The position numbers and the translations under genes were made by a program. The notes beneath the pieces were generated by a model that worked only from the letters and a program-made list of their open reading frames with translations, did not search any database and was not told the origin of the DNA. A DNA stretch of 64,000 bases from Desulfobacca_B sp046538075 (GTDB lineage Bacteria > Desulfobacterota > Desulfobaccia > Desulfobaccales > Desulfobaccaceae). Location of the stretch: NCBI GenBank assembly GCA_046538075.1, contig JBKHJN010000001.1, positions 62,001 through 126,000 on the forward strand. Reading direction: 5' to 3'. This document shows positions 44,840-54,055 of the stretch, piece after piece (positions within the stretch are counted from its first letter, which is position 1; each line of letters starts with the position of its first letter).

Positions 44840-46015
44840 TTATTTCCCTTGCAATACTTTTCTGAGACCACGGATTGCCTGGTTTATCCGGTGGACATTT
44901 TCTACCAAAGCAAACCGGACATACCCATCGCCATATTCACCGAACCCCAGGCCAGGTGAGACTGCCACTTTGGCCTCCCGGATTAACATCTTGGAAAATT
45001 CTACCGATTTCAGCTCGCGAAATTTCTTGGGAATCTTGGCCCAGACAAACATGGTCCCTTTGGGGGGCTCCGCCCGCCAACCGACCCGCTGCAGACCCCG
45101 GCACAGCGCATCCCGTCTTTCCTTATAAACATTGACAATTGCCTGGACCGGTTCATAGGGGCCGTTTAAGGCGATGATGCCGGCGATCTGGATGGGCTGA
45201 AAGACCCCGTAATCCAGGTAGCTTTTGATCCGGCTCAAGGCGTGCACCATTTTGCGGTTGCCTACCGTGAAGCCCAAACGCCAGCCCGGCATGCTATAAC
45301 TTTTAGAAAGGGAGAACAGTTCCACCCCGACTTCCTTGGCTCCCGGGACCTCCAGAAAACTGGGGGCCACGTAGTCATCAAAGACCAGGTCGGCATAAGC
45401 GAAGTCGTGGACGATCATGACATTGTATTCCTGGGCGTAGGCCACCACCTTCTCGAAAAACTGCCGGTCGACCACTGCGGTAGTGGGATTATGGGGAAAA
45501 GAAATGATCAGCATCTTGGGCCGGGGTCGGATGAGCCGGGTGATGGTCACCAGATCTTCAAAAAAATCCCGGTCCGGATTGAGGGGGATGCTCACCAGGT
45601 CCCCGCCCGAGATGACCACCGAATATGAATGGATGGGATATGTGGGGTTGGGCACCAATACCACATCACCAGGGCTGATCGTCGCCAATACCAGGTGAGA
45701 CAGCCCTTCCTTGGCCCCGATAGTGGCAATGGCTTCGGTTTCCGGATCAATATCGACATTAAAACGGCGTTTATACCAATCAGCGATGGCTCCCCGGAGT
45801 TTAGTAATCCCCCGAGAGGCAGAGTAACGATGGTTGTGGCCTTTTTGCGCTGCCTCGATCAGTTTGTCCACAATATGCTGCGGGGTGGGGAGGTCAGGGT
45901 TGCCCATGCCCAGATCAATGATGTCTTCCTGCCGCCGCCGGGCCTCCATTTTGAGGGCATTGACAGTGGCGAAAACATATTCGGGCAACCGTTGCATACG
46001 GGGAAATTCTTCCAT
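44840..46015 (-). CDS. alaC: Alanine/branched-type aminotransferase, AlaC-like
   Basis: From ATG 46015 this is a 391-residue PLP class I aminotransferase. The start is chosen for AAGGAT seven bases upstream and because FPRMQRLPEYVFATVNALK matches the AlaC N-terminus; ATG 46048 would add 11 residues. DLGMGNPDLPTP, the Asn-Pro-Thr segment FPHNPTTA, PLP lysine K238 in SLSKSYSMPG, and R246 are present. E. coli AlaC makes alanine from pyruvate and glutamate. The operon with hom suggests this copy may serve the aspartate family. LL-diaminopimelate aminotransferase is a related alternative. Confidence 0.88.
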   Translation of the reverse strand: MEEFPRMQRLPEYVFATVNALKMEARRRQEDIIDLGMGNPDLPTPQHIVDKLIEAAQKGHNHRYSASRGITKLRGAIADWYKRRFNVDIDPETEAIATIGAKEGLSHLVLATISPGDVVLVPNPTYPIHSYSVVISGGDLVSIPLNPDRDFFEDLVTITRLIRPRPKMLIISFPHNPTTAVVDRQFFEKVVAYAQEYNVMIVHDFAYADLVFDDYVAPSFLEVPGAKEVGVELFSLSKSYSMPGWRLGFTVGNRKMVHALSRIKSYLDYGVFQPIQIAGIIALNGPYEPVQAIVNVYKERRDALCRGLQRVGWRAEPPKGTMFVWAKIPKKFRELKSVEFSKMLIREAKVAVSPGLGFGEYGDGYVRFALVENVHRINQAIRGLRKVLQGK

Positions 46016-46198
46016 TGCGCTATCCTTTAGGCCATCAGCGGCCACCATATTTTTTTGAATAACTATTAATTACATCAAAAAACCCTGATTTGTCAAACCT
46101 CTTGCTGGCCGCCAGCCAAGGTTAAACTATCAGACGAAAAAATCAGGAAATTTTTAGAGCTGAACTTAGACAAGGGATCAGGCTAAGGGTGGGAAGTA

Positions 46199-46242
46199 CA
46201 TCAGAAAATCCGGGCCGGAACGATCACTGGCCCGGCCCGGAT
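46199..46242 (-). terminator. Intrinsic terminator of the zinc-ribbon gene
   Basis: ATCCGGGCCGG (46208-46218) and CCGGCCCGGAT (46232-46242) form an 11-base perfect stem. Read on the minus strand it follows the 49-residue gene by 19 bases and is followed by TTTTCTGATG. Confidence 0.75.
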
Positions 46243-46260
46243 AGGTTAAGGAATCAAAAT

Positions 46261-46410
46261 CTAGTCCATCTCCAACATTTTCTTGCCGCAGCACTCCGGA
46301 CGGGGTTCGCCTTTTTTGATTTCTTTGAAGACATTACACTGCGAGCAATAATACCTCAGGGTGTCCTCGGTCTGGCCTGACTGGTTCATTTTACAACCGC
46401 ACTCACACAT
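46261..46410 (-). CDS. Small zinc-ribbon protein (49 residues)
   Basis: This small gene encodes 49 residues beginning MCECGCKMNQSGQTEDTLRY and ending with TAG at 46261. Three cysteine pairs, CECGC (2, 4, 6), YCSQC (22, 25) and ECC (40, 41), with Lys and Glu, form a rubredoxin-like or zinc-ribbon fold; YCSQCNVFKEIKKGEPRPEC resembles the knuckles of desulforedoxin or ribbon proteins. GGAGG stands seven bases before ATG 46410, and a strong terminator follows, so it is probably a real monocistronic unit. It may bind zinc or iron. Function unknown. Confidence 0.75.
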   Translation of the reverse strand: MCECGCKMNQSGQTEDTLRYYCSQCNVFKEIKKGEPRPECCGKKMLEMD

Positions 46411-46647
46411 ATTGTTTCCTCCAGATAAATTTTGTTTTGATGGTCTTAAATAAACAATAATTATTATTTTAAAGGAAGCAATATTTCAGGCTAATTATTT
46501 TGCGCAAATTAGAGGACATTCCCTAAAAATTAGTCAAAGAGATTGGACCGCAAGGCGGTTTTTGGAAAAGCAGCAGGGGACCCTCAGTTTAGGGCCCCTA
46601 CCCTCTTTATCCATATTAATTTGCAGCGGAAAAAGGTCGACCGAGGG

Positions 46648-47586
46648 CTACATCTGGTTGGCAAGTTCAAGCTGGAAGATTCCCTTTGAGGTCATGCTGG
46701 CCTTAATACCGAGCTGGCCCAGAAGCTGGCGCAGCGACCTGCCCAATAACAATTCGGTGGCTGCAGCCGGCACTTCCCAGTCGTCGATCAACATCTGGCG
46801 CAAATAATGATCGAAATGGAGCAGATCAAACAGGATTTTTTGCGCCTCTTCCCCGCCACTCGGGAGTTCCTGGACTGCGGTCTCAAAGCGGTCATAGGCA
46901 CAGCGCTGGTCATGCGCCTCAATCAATTCCCACAACTCGGGGTGCTCACCGAATATCTGGCGTCGGTTGAGTGGGGTTTGCGCCTGCGAAGGATGATCAT
47001 CTTCCTTCAACCAACAGGCCTGATCTCGACACTTCTGGGGGCGCTGATCATAGATCAGACAGCGGTTTGGATTTTTCCGAAAAAACTGGCACTGCCGAGT
47101 TCCGGGAAGCTGCCGGATCTTGATGCGCTCCTGGGGCAGCGTAAAAATCTCGCCGGTTTGTGGAGATGACACCTTTTCCCCTTTCCTCAGGGTATAGACA
47201 TCTGTCCAAGTCAGGATATTGTTCTGAAAGAGATGCAGGTCGGCGGGCATCAAGGTCGGGGAATAGCGGAGGCAGCATTCACCGCAACGGACGCAAAGGC
47301 CTTCAGTATTTCGTTTATGTTTTTTGGTAATTTCCAGTAATTGATACCATCGGAAGCCCCTTTCCGGCACTGGCAGGTCATTCCAGTCCTGATAGAGGCG
47401 CTCAAAATTGGCTTCTCTCTTGATCCGTCTCTCCAACTCCTGGAAACGCCCCGATTTGGATTCCATCCCCAAGAGCTCAGTAAAATATTCCTTCCAGAGA
47501 CTGGCCATCACCTCACGATTACCCCGCTCCAACGCAGTGATGGGATTGTCCCGAATTTTACCGGTAAATTTTCTGGTTTTTTCCAT
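46648..47586 (-). CDS. YkgJ-family cysteine cluster protein
   Basis: This 312-residue protein has C98, C101, C104 and C105 in CVRCGECCLRYSP and a second set in CQFFRKNPNRCLIYDQRPQK then CRDQACW, the pattern of the YkgJ/UPF0153 family, which binds zinc or an iron-sulfur centre. The N-terminal 90 residues are helical and lineage-specific. The family's function is not well established. No neighbour gives a hint; glyS lies upstream on the same strand, 105 bases away. ATG 47586 follows a GAGGACC element. Confidence 0.85.
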   Translation of the reverse strand: MEKTRKFTGKIRDNPITALERGNREVMASLWKEYFTELLGMESKSGRFQELERRIKREANFERLYQDWNDLPVPERGFRWYQLLEITKKHKRNTEGLCVRCGECCLRYSPTLMPADLHLFQNNILTWTDVYTLRKGEKVSSPQTGEIFTLPQERIKIRQLPGTRQCQFFRKNPNRCLIYDQRPQKCRDQACWLKEDDHPSQAQTPLNRRQIFGEHPELWELIEAHDQRCAYDRFETAVQELPSGGEEAQKILFDLLHFDHYLRQMLIDDWEVPAAATELLLGRSLRQLLGQLGIKASMTSKGIFQLELANQM

Positions 47587-47691
47587 CCAAGGTCCTCTGC
47601 TAAATTTTACTATCCTCGCGTTTTATTATACCAAAGCACTAAGGTTGATAGTTTCAGTTTTTTTAAACAGCAAAAAACCGAAAACCATCGT

Positions 47692-49764
47692 TCAGATCGT
47701 AATCCGGGAAAAATCAGCCATTTTTAAGAAAGTCTGGCTGATCCGCACCAGTAGAGCCAGCCGGTTGTGCCGCCGGGGTAAATCTTCGGTCATCACCAGG
47801 ACATCATCGAAAAAGCGGTCCACGGGGGCCTTGAGTGCGGCCAAGGCCCGGCAGACCTCCGGATAATCGCGGGCTGGCAAAGCCTGGCTGACGGTCGTTT
47901 CCATCTGTTCGGTGGCCGCCAGCAGGTCATGTTCAGCCGGGTGCTCGAACAAAGTGGCATCTACCGGACCGGGGGGGATGTCCCGAGAAATATTGATTAC
48001 CCGTTTGAAGGCCACCGCCAACGCTGGGAAATCCGGGCTGCGCCGCACTTCCTCCAGGGCCCGGACCTTGGCCATGGCCTCCACCACATCAGTAAAGGCG
48101 GTGGACAGCACGGCATCGACCACCTCGAAGCTGTAACCTTCCCCGGTCAGCAGGTGATGCAGCCGGGTGCGGAAAAATTCCACCACTTCTCCTAAAGTTT
48201 TGTCGGCCGGTTCAGTCAATTTGTTTTTTAAGAGGGCCAGACTAAAACCGATGGCCCCGGAAAGGTCCAGATAGAATTTTTTATCCGCCAAGATATTGAT
48301 AATGGCCAGGGCCTGACGCCGCAGGCCATAGGGGTCCGCCGCCCCGGTAGGGATCAGGCCGACCCCAAAGCAGCCACAGATGCTATCCAGGCGGTCGGCC
48401 AGGCCCACCATGGCTCCGATCAGATTTTCTGGGAGCTGGTCCCCGGCGTGCCGGGGCAAATAGTGGTCAAAAATCGCCTCCGCCACTTCTGGAGCCTCGC
48501 CGGCCCGGCGGGCATATTCCCGCCCCATGATCCCCTGCAGACTGGGAAATTCCCCCACCATGCCGCTGACCAGATCGGCCTTGCACAAGGTCGCGGCCCG
48601 GGCAACCGGTTCCACTTTATCCGGCAACAAATGTTCGGCCAGATAGCGGGCCAAGGCCCGGAAGCGGTCCATTTTCTCGTAGGAAGTCCCCAGCAGAGAA
48701 TGGAATACCACCCCTTTAAGCTCCTCCACCCACTTATCCATTGGAACTTTAAGGTCTTCCTGGAAGAAGAACATGGCGTCACTAAGGCGGGCCCGCAGCA
48801 CCCGCTCATGCCCCTGTTGGACTATCAGCGGATCACGGGCCAGAGTGTTGTTGATGGCAATAAAATGCGGCAGCAGTTTTCCGCTGCCATCCCGCAGAGA
48901 AAAATAGCGCTGGTGTTCCCGCATGGCGGTTATCAATACCTCATCGGGGAGGTCCAAAAACTTGTCTTCAAATTTGCCGCAGGAGGTAGAAGGATATTCC
49001 ACCAAAAAGGTGTTTTCCTGGATTAAATCCGGGTCCGGGACTACCTGACCATTAACCTGGGCCGCGGCGCGTTCCAGCTCCTCGACTAATTTTCCCTGGC
49101 GCACTGCCGGGTCGACCAGCACATAGGCCTGCCGGAGGGCGTTTATATAAGGCTCAAGATCGGCATTTGCTAGTTTAATGGCTTGCGGAGCCAGAAAACG
49201 GTGGCCATAAGTTACGGCCCCACTGGCAATCCCACCTAGGCTGAAGGGGATTACTTCATCTCCCCGCAGGGCGACCATCCAGTGAATGGGGCGGGCAAAG
49301 GTAATGGTCTCCGCCCCCCAGCGCATGGATTTGGGAAAAGACAGGCTCAGGATCCATTCAGGCAAAATCTCAGCCAAGCGGTCCTGGGCAGGCTGGCCCG
49401 GCGTGCGTTTCTTTACCGCCAGATAGGGGCCCCGCTCCGTAGATACGGTTACTAGATCCCCTACTGTCACCCCTTGAGCCCGGGCAAATCCCTGGGCTGC
49501 CTTGGTCGGCCGCCCCTCGGCATCAAAAGCTACTGCTTGCGGCGGCCCCACAATCTCGGCGGTAACCTCCTCCTGTCTTTCCGCCAGACCCTGGACTACC
49601 AGGGTTAGCCGACGGGGAGTGCCCATGGTGGTTATCTCACCGCCGCCCAGGCGCTCCTGCTCCAGGCGCTTCTGAAGCGAAAATCTCATCTCTTCCAGGA
49701 CCGGCGGAATAAATCCGGCCGGAATCTCTTCCGTCCCAATCTCCACTAGCAGTCGCGTCGCCAT
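47692..49764 (-). CDS. glyS: Glycyl-tRNA synthetase beta subunit
   Basis: This 690-residue subunit is the tRNA-binding half of the bacterial alpha2beta2 glycyl-tRNA synthetase. Diagnostic segments are LLVEIGTEEIPAGFIPPVLE at the N-terminus, FPKSMRWG, VEYPSTSCGKFEDKFLDLP, ALARDPLIVQQGHERVLRARL-type sequence, the HD-like segment and the C-terminal helical domain with RALAALKAPVDRFFDDVLVM. GAGAGGCAAG precedes the ATG at 49764. The alpha gene glyQ lies upstream with a 177-base spacer that has no clear promoter, so the pair is probably one unit. Confidence 0.96.
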   Translation of the reverse strand: MATRLLVEIGTEEIPAGFIPPVLEEMRFSLQKRLEQERLGGGEITTMGTPRRLTLVVQGLAERQEEVTAEIVGPPQAVAFDAEGRPTKAAQGFARAQGVTVGDLVTVSTERGPYLAVKKRTPGQPAQDRLAEILPEWILSLSFPKSMRWGAETITFARPIHWMVALRGDEVIPFSLGGIASGAVTYGHRFLAPQAIKLANADLEPYINALRQAYVLVDPAVRQGKLVEELERAAAQVNGQVVPDPDLIQENTFLVEYPSTSCGKFEDKFLDLPDEVLITAMREHQRYFSLRDGSGKLLPHFIAINNTLARDPLIVQQGHERVLRARLSDAMFFFQEDLKVPMDKWVEELKGVVFHSLLGTSYEKMDRFRALARYLAEHLLPDKVEPVARAATLCKADLVSGMVGEFPSLQGIMGREYARRAGEAPEVAEAIFDHYLPRHAGDQLPENLIGAMVGLADRLDSICGCFGVGLIPTGAADPYGLRRQALAIINILADKKFYLDLSGAIGFSLALLKNKLTEPADKTLGEVVEFFRTRLHHLLTGEGYSFEVVDAVLSTAFTDVVEAMAKVRALEEVRRSPDFPALAVAFKRVINISRDIPPGPVDATLFEHPAEHDLLAATEQMETTVSQALPARDYPEVCRALAALKAPVDRFFDDVLVMTEDLPRRHNRLALLVRISQTFLKMADFSRITI

Positions 49765-49941
49765 CTTGCCTCTCTTTTATCACCGTGAGCATTTAATAGG
49801 TTAATTTGAGAAAAGGGCCGGCGGACCAATAGGCCCCCTGCCCTCCCCTCAAGCTCCTCTCCCAACTCCCTTTAAGGGGTTGGGGTAAGGATTTAGAGAG
49901 CAGTTTTTAGCCTGATTAATTGAACTTAGTAATAGCTCTGT

Positions 49942-50817
49942 TCAAGCTGCTTTCCTGAGCAGAGGAAATCCCATTTCTTGCCGCTGTCTAAGATAACCTT
50001 CGGCGCACAGCCGGGCCAGGTTACGCACCCGCCCGATCAGACGGTGGCGTTCGGCCACGCTGATCGCTCCGCGGGCGTCCAGCAGATTGAAGGTGTGGGA
50101 ACACTTCAGACAATAATCATAGGCCGGCAATACCAACCCCAAGGCGATGATGCGCTCCGATTCTTTCTCGTACTGGTCGAAAAGGTTGAACAACATTTCT
50201 ACATCGGCCTGCTCAAAATTATAGGTCGAAAACTCCACCTCGCCGCGGTGGTGAATATCGCCATAGCGGATGCCTTCGGTCCAGACCAGATCAAAGACGT
50301 TGTCAATACCCTGGAGATACATGGCGATCCGCTCCGGACCATAGGTAAGTTCCACACTCACCGGATTCAGATCGATTCCCCCGGCCTGCTGAAAATAGGT
50401 AAACTGGGTGATCTCCATGCCGTCCAGCCATACCTCCCAGCCCAGGCCCCAGGCCCCCAGGGTGGGAGATTCCCAGTCATCCTCCACAAAGCGAATGTCG
50501 TGCGCCAGAGGATCGATCCCCAGGGCCTCCAGGCTCTTCAGATAGAGGTCCTGGATATTATGGGGCGACGGTTTCATGATCACCTGATACTGATAGTAAT
50601 GCTGCAGGCGATTGGGGTTCTCTCCGTAGCGGCCATCAGTAGGGCGGCGGGAAGGCTCCACATAAGCGACGTTCCAGGGTTCGGGACCCAGAGCCCGCAA
50701 CAGGGTGGCCGGATTAAAAGTCCCGGCTCCGACCTCTAGATCGTAGGGTTGCTGGATTATACAGCCCTGATCCGCCCAGTAGCGTTCCAGGGTCATTAAT
50801 AATTCCTGAAAAGTCAT
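49942..50817 (-). CDS. glyQ: Glycyl-tRNA synthetase alpha subunit
   Basis: From ATG 50817 this is a 291-residue catalytic subunit; a longer frame to 50862 adds 15 residues before a perfect AGGAGGG, so the shorter start is right. The family segments are MTFQELLMTLERYWADQGC, EVGAGTFNPATLLRALGPEPW, VEPSRRPTDGRYGENPNRLQ and DWESPTLGAWGLGWEVWLDG. It charges tRNA-Gly with GlyS. The gene's promoter is probably the TTGACA on the minus strand at 50946-50941. Confidence 0.97.
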   Translation of the reverse strand: MTFQELLMTLERYWADQGCIIQQPYDLEVGAGTFNPATLLRALGPEPWNVAYVEPSRRPTDGRYGENPNRLQHYYQYQVIMKPSPHNIQDLYLKSLEALGIDPLAHDIRFVEDDWESPTLGAWGLGWEVWLDGMEITQFTYFQQAGGIDLNPVSVELTYGPERIAMYLQGIDNVFDLVWTEGIRYGDIHHRGEVEFSTYNFEQADVEMLFNLFDQYEKESERIIALGLVLPAYDYCLKCSHTFNLLDARGAISVAERHRLIGRVRNLARLCAEGYLRQRQEMGFPLLRKAA

Positions 50818-50917
50818 TACTGCCCTCCTGTCGGCCCCGGCCAGAATTATCCCGGCTGCCAAAAAGATCTTTTAACTCTTATCTGTCCAGGTTCCTATAT
50901 CTGCTTAAAATCTATTC

Positions 50918-50946
50918 TTTTTAACAATCCGTTGAACCGCTGTCAA
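50918..50946 (-). promoter_or_regulatory. Probable promoter of glyQ-glyS
   Basis: On the minus strand TTGACA (50946-50941) and TAAAAA (50923-50918) are 17 bases apart, about 100 bases before the glyQ ATG. Confidence 0.5.
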
Positions 50947-50991
50947 GTTGTTTTGAGTGGGGATGGGGGGCGGATTTGCTTGATGGGGACC

Positions 50992-52299
50992 TTAAGTTGA
51001 AGCCTGAGTCAATTTTAAATCCGGGCACCGGGAGAGATATTCCTTGGCTTCGCCGACCGTAAACAATGAACCGGTAATCAGCACCAGATCCTCTGGCCCG
51101 GCCAGCCTTCGGGCCAGATCAATGGCCGACCCCAATTCAGGTATGGTATAGGTTTCCAGGGCCAAGCCATCGGCCCACCGGGCCAAAACCTCCGGAGAGG
51201 CAGCCCGCGGAAAGCGCGGCCGGGTAAAGACCACCACCTGGGCCAGGGGTAAGAGGCGACGCAGGATGGCGCCAATATCCTTATCGGCCATGATCCCCAG
51301 CACCAGCAACAGCCGCTGGAATTTCAGCCCCGATTCCACCACCTGAGCTAGAGCCGTCGCCGCGGCCGGGTTGTGAGCCCCGTCCAATATCACTAAAGGA
51401 TGTTTAGATATTATTTCTAAACGCCCCGGCCAGTAGGTGCGCTGCAATCCCTCCCGGACGGCGGCTTCCGGAATTTCAAAGCCCTGGGCCTGTAACATTT
51501 CAATGGCCGCCAGGGCGATTGCCGCGTTACGATATTGGTGGCGGCCGTTTAAGTTAATGACCAAATGGTCCAGTTGAGTGGACCAGCCCTGATATTTAAA
51601 CCGGCCCTGGGCCTGGCCCCGGACCCGAAAATCAACGCCGCCCAAATAAATCGGCGCCCCTAATTCCCCGGTCCGCGCCTTAAACATCTCCAACACCCGT
51701 TTTTGCCGGGCATAAGTAATTAATGGCACTCCGGGTTTGATGATCCCGGCCTTTTCAAAGGCAATGCTTTTCAGACTGGTACCCAGATGTTCCTGATGTT
51801 CCAGGGCGATGTTGGTGATCACCGTCAGGATGGGCTGGACAATGTTGGTGGCATCCAGCCGCCCCCCCATGCCGGTTTCCAAAATCACCGGATCGGCCTG
51901 AGACTCGGCAAAGTAGAGCAGCGCCATGGCGGTGACGAACTCGAAAAAAGTCGGCAATTCCTGCGCATCGACCACCTGCTGGACCCGGTTGATCAACTCC
52001 AGCAGCCGTTCCGGCGACACCTCCTGGTCCCGCAGCCGGAAACGCTCGGCAAAATCGATCAGATGCGGCGAAGTGTAAAGCCCCACCGGATAGCCCGCCT
52101 GGGTTAAAATGGCCGACAGCATGGCCGCCACCGAGCCTTTGCCGTTGGTGCCGGCGATATGTAGGAAGCGTCGGCCCAGATGCGGGTTGCCCAATCCGGC
52201 CAGCAACCGCTGGGTGGAGGACAGCCCGAACTTGATGCCGAATTTTTGTAAGTCAAAGACCCAGGCCGTAGCCTCGGGTAGGGAAGTAAAGTTTTGCAT
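50992..52299 (-). CDS. folC: Bifunctional dihydrofolate / folylpolyglutamate synthase
   Basis: This 435-residue Mur-ligase-fold enzyme adds glutamates to folates. The P-loop is IAGTNGKGSVAAMLSAIL, with LYTSPHLIDFAERFR, ILETGMGGRLDATNI, TNIALEHQEHLG and VILDGAHNPAAATALAQVVE typical of the family. Folates feed the MetFV pathway encoded elsewhere in the window. The ribosome binding site is weak. It stands alone, with an AT-rich orphan gene upstream. Confidence 0.95.
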   Translation of the reverse strand: MQNFTSLPEATAWVFDLQKFGIKFGLSSTQRLLAGLGNPHLGRRFLHIAGTNGKGSVAAMLSAILTQAGYPVGLYTSPHLIDFAERFRLRDQEVSPERLLELINRVQQVVDAQELPTFFEFVTAMALLYFAESQADPVILETGMGGRLDATNIVQPILTVITNIALEHQEHLGTSLKSIAFEKAGIIKPGVPLITYARQKRVLEMFKARTGELGAPIYLGGVDFRVRGQAQGRFKYQGWSTQLDHLVINLNGRHQYRNAAIALAAIEMLQAQGFEIPEAAVREGLQRTYWPGRLEIISKHPLVILDGAHNPAAATALAQVVESGLKFQRLLLVLGIMADKDIGAILRRLLPLAQVVVFTRPRFPRAASPEVLARWADGLALETYTIPELGSAIDLARRLAGPEDLVLITGSLFTVGEAKEYLSRCPDLKLTQAST

Positions 52300-52339
52300 A
52301 AGAAGGTGTTAGATAAGCAGTGTTTAGGAAACAGTAGCT

Positions 52340-52897
52340 CTATTTAGCATTAGGAGGTTTAGTATCTGGCGAGACCGGTTGTGTTATAACCTTAACATAA
52401 TCGGAGAAAAGCTGCATTTGAGTTTGTATAGTAGTAGCATGGTAAGTAAATAATGCGATTATGGTGGCAAATATAACAATGGCTGTACTGATAATCCAAG
52501 ACCGTAAGCCTCTTATTCCAGATCGTATATCCCGCATATCTTCTTTGATATCACCTATCGCACTATCGATATGAGCGAAACGGGCGTCAATGTACTTATC
52601 AAAATGGCTATTGGCTGGAGCATTCTCAGATTTCATATTCTTCCCCGGCAATTCTGTTTCTTTATTCTCAGGGCTTTTCCAGCTTGGTCTAGGCCTGCTA
52701 ACACTGAACCTAACAAAGTCATGTGGTGGTTGTTTTGTAGACCTCAGCTTAATAGTCCACTCTTCTGGTAGTGAGCCTTCTGTTGGTTTGTATTCTGTAC
52801 CATCTTCAAATTTGAAGATTTTTGAACCGTCTGGTAGTGTTTGCAGTGAGTCAAGTACTTTTTCTTCAAATTCTCTTTTAATTTTTTCTTTTTCCAT
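52340..52897 (-). CDS. AT-rich orphan with coiled coil and one membrane helix
   Basis: This 185-residue protein has an N-terminal polar region (KIFKFEDGTEYKPTEGSLPE), a Pro/Ser-rich linker, a short coiled coil (DARFAHIDSAIGDIKEDMRD; about 105-130) and a single TM helix around 132-153 (SWIISTAIVIFATIIALFTY). A coiled coil followed by one TM segment is common among DUF1640-like or prophage-type proteins. AT content is much higher than in neighbouring genes, and flanks are AT-rich too, suggesting recent acquisition. No strong ribosome binding site. No function is recognised. Confidence 0.65.
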   Translation of the reverse strand: MEKEKIKREFEEKVLDSLQTLPDGSKIFKFEDGTEYKPTEGSLPEEWTIKLRSTKQPPHDFVRFSVSRPRPSWKSPENKETELPGKNMKSENAPANSHFDKYIDARFAHIDSAIGDIKEDMRDIRSGIRGLRSWIISTAIVIFATIIALFTYHATTIQTQMQLFSDYVKVITQPVSPDTKPPNAK

Positions 52898-53023
52898 GAG
52901 TTATATTTATAAAAAATTTGTGCGTGAATAAAAAGGCTTTTTATATATCTCTAATTATATTAACTTTTTAGTTACATGTCAATAATTTCGGCATCAAATC
53001 TACAACTTTGGACGCGGTCCAGG

Positions 53024-53998
53024 CTACCCGCCCAACGCCTCCTCCATAAAGGCCACTAACGCGGCCAGTTTCTCCTCCCGGTGATTCACCAGGGGCGGGA
53101 CTTCGGTCCAGGCCTCGATCAGAGCCAGCGTAAAGGTCATGGCCGTGGCCCAGGGCGGGCTGACCTTGGGCATCTTCGCTAGAAAAGCCTGGTAGCGGCT
53201 GAGAATTTCCGGGGCTTCTGTATGGATCAGGCTCCAGGCCAGGTATTTCAGCCGCATATAATTATAGGGCCGGGGGGCCACCTGCCAGCCGACGATCCCA
53301 AAGCGCCCTTCCGGGCACTGGATAATATGCTCAGGGGTAAAAGCCGTATGCGCCAGGTTGGTGCCGCTGGGGGTGAGGTGGATGGAGGTGGTCTGCTCCA
53401 GCTTGTCCTGGAACGCAGCCAATAAAGTTGCCGGGCCGCCCTCTGCAATTAATGGCGCATTCCGATTTCTAACCAGTTCCCCCGCCCAATGGTAGCTCTG
53501 GGCGATTTCCCCGCGGCGGGCCGGCTGGCAATTTAGACCCAAATTAAGGCACGCCGGGTTCGGGCAGTTGACTTGTTCAGCCAATTCCTCGGCCAACCGC
53601 CGGGTCTTCAGCGTCTGGAACATCGGGGCCAACCTCAGGCTCTGGAACAGCGCGGTTAACTTACCGGCCAGGTCCATGATCGCGGCTTGCTGGTCAGGGG
53701 CCTCGAAATCCTCTTGGGCCAGTAGTTGCCCGCGGATATAAGGATAAAGCAGGAATCGGCCCGGCTGCCAGGATATCAACTGGGGATAGTCAAAGGCCGC
53801 GTAGAGATGCGCCAGCTTTTCCAAAAACTGGCCGGCCGCGGCCACCTGGGGGCCGGTTTTGAGGACCACGGCCTGGCCGTTTGGATCATCACAACGCCAG
53901 GTCTGGACCCCCAAGGCCTCTACCGGGGTCAGGTGCAGATCACAGCAAAGTTTTTGAAAAGCCGTAATCTCCCTGGCTTTTTGATCCAGACTTACCAT
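53024..53998 (-). CDS. Degenerate aminoglycoside phosphotransferase-fold (kinase-like) protein
   Basis: This 324-residue protein looks like an APH/choline-kinase fold whose catalytic residues have decayed. The N-lobe has GQAVVLKTG with a possible ATP lysine K47, and YPYIRGQLL matches the hinge. The catalytic loop, normally HxDxxxxN, reads H217-TAFTPEH (Asp replaced by Ala, Asn by His). The metal-binding DWE/DFG-like motif reads VGWQ (236-239), again without Asp. It may be a pseudokinase or sugar-binding regulator. It is third in the operon malQ-amylase-this gene, 57 bases after the amylase, so a role with maltodextrin or glycogen is inferred. Confidence 0.6.
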   Translation of the reverse strand: MVSLDQKAREITAFQKLCCDLHLTPVEALGVQTWRCDDPNGQAVVLKTGPQVAAAGQFLEKLAHLYAAFDYPQLISWQPGRFLLYPYIRGQLLAQEDFEAPDQQAAIMDLAGKLTALFQSLRLAPMFQTLKTRRLAEELAEQVNCPNPACLNLGLNCQPARRGEIAQSYHWAGELVRNRNAPLIAEGGPATLLAAFQDKLEQTTSIHLTPSGTNLAHTAFTPEHIIQCPEGRFGIVGWQVAPRPYNYMRLKYLAWSLIHTEAPEILSRYQAFLAKMPKVSPPWATAMTFTLALIEAWTEVPPLVNHREEKLAALVAFMEEALGG

Positions 53999-54055
53999 GG
54001 CGGGAGTGTATTCCTCTCCCGGCTGATTGTCAAGATGGTCAGGAACGGCAGAAAA

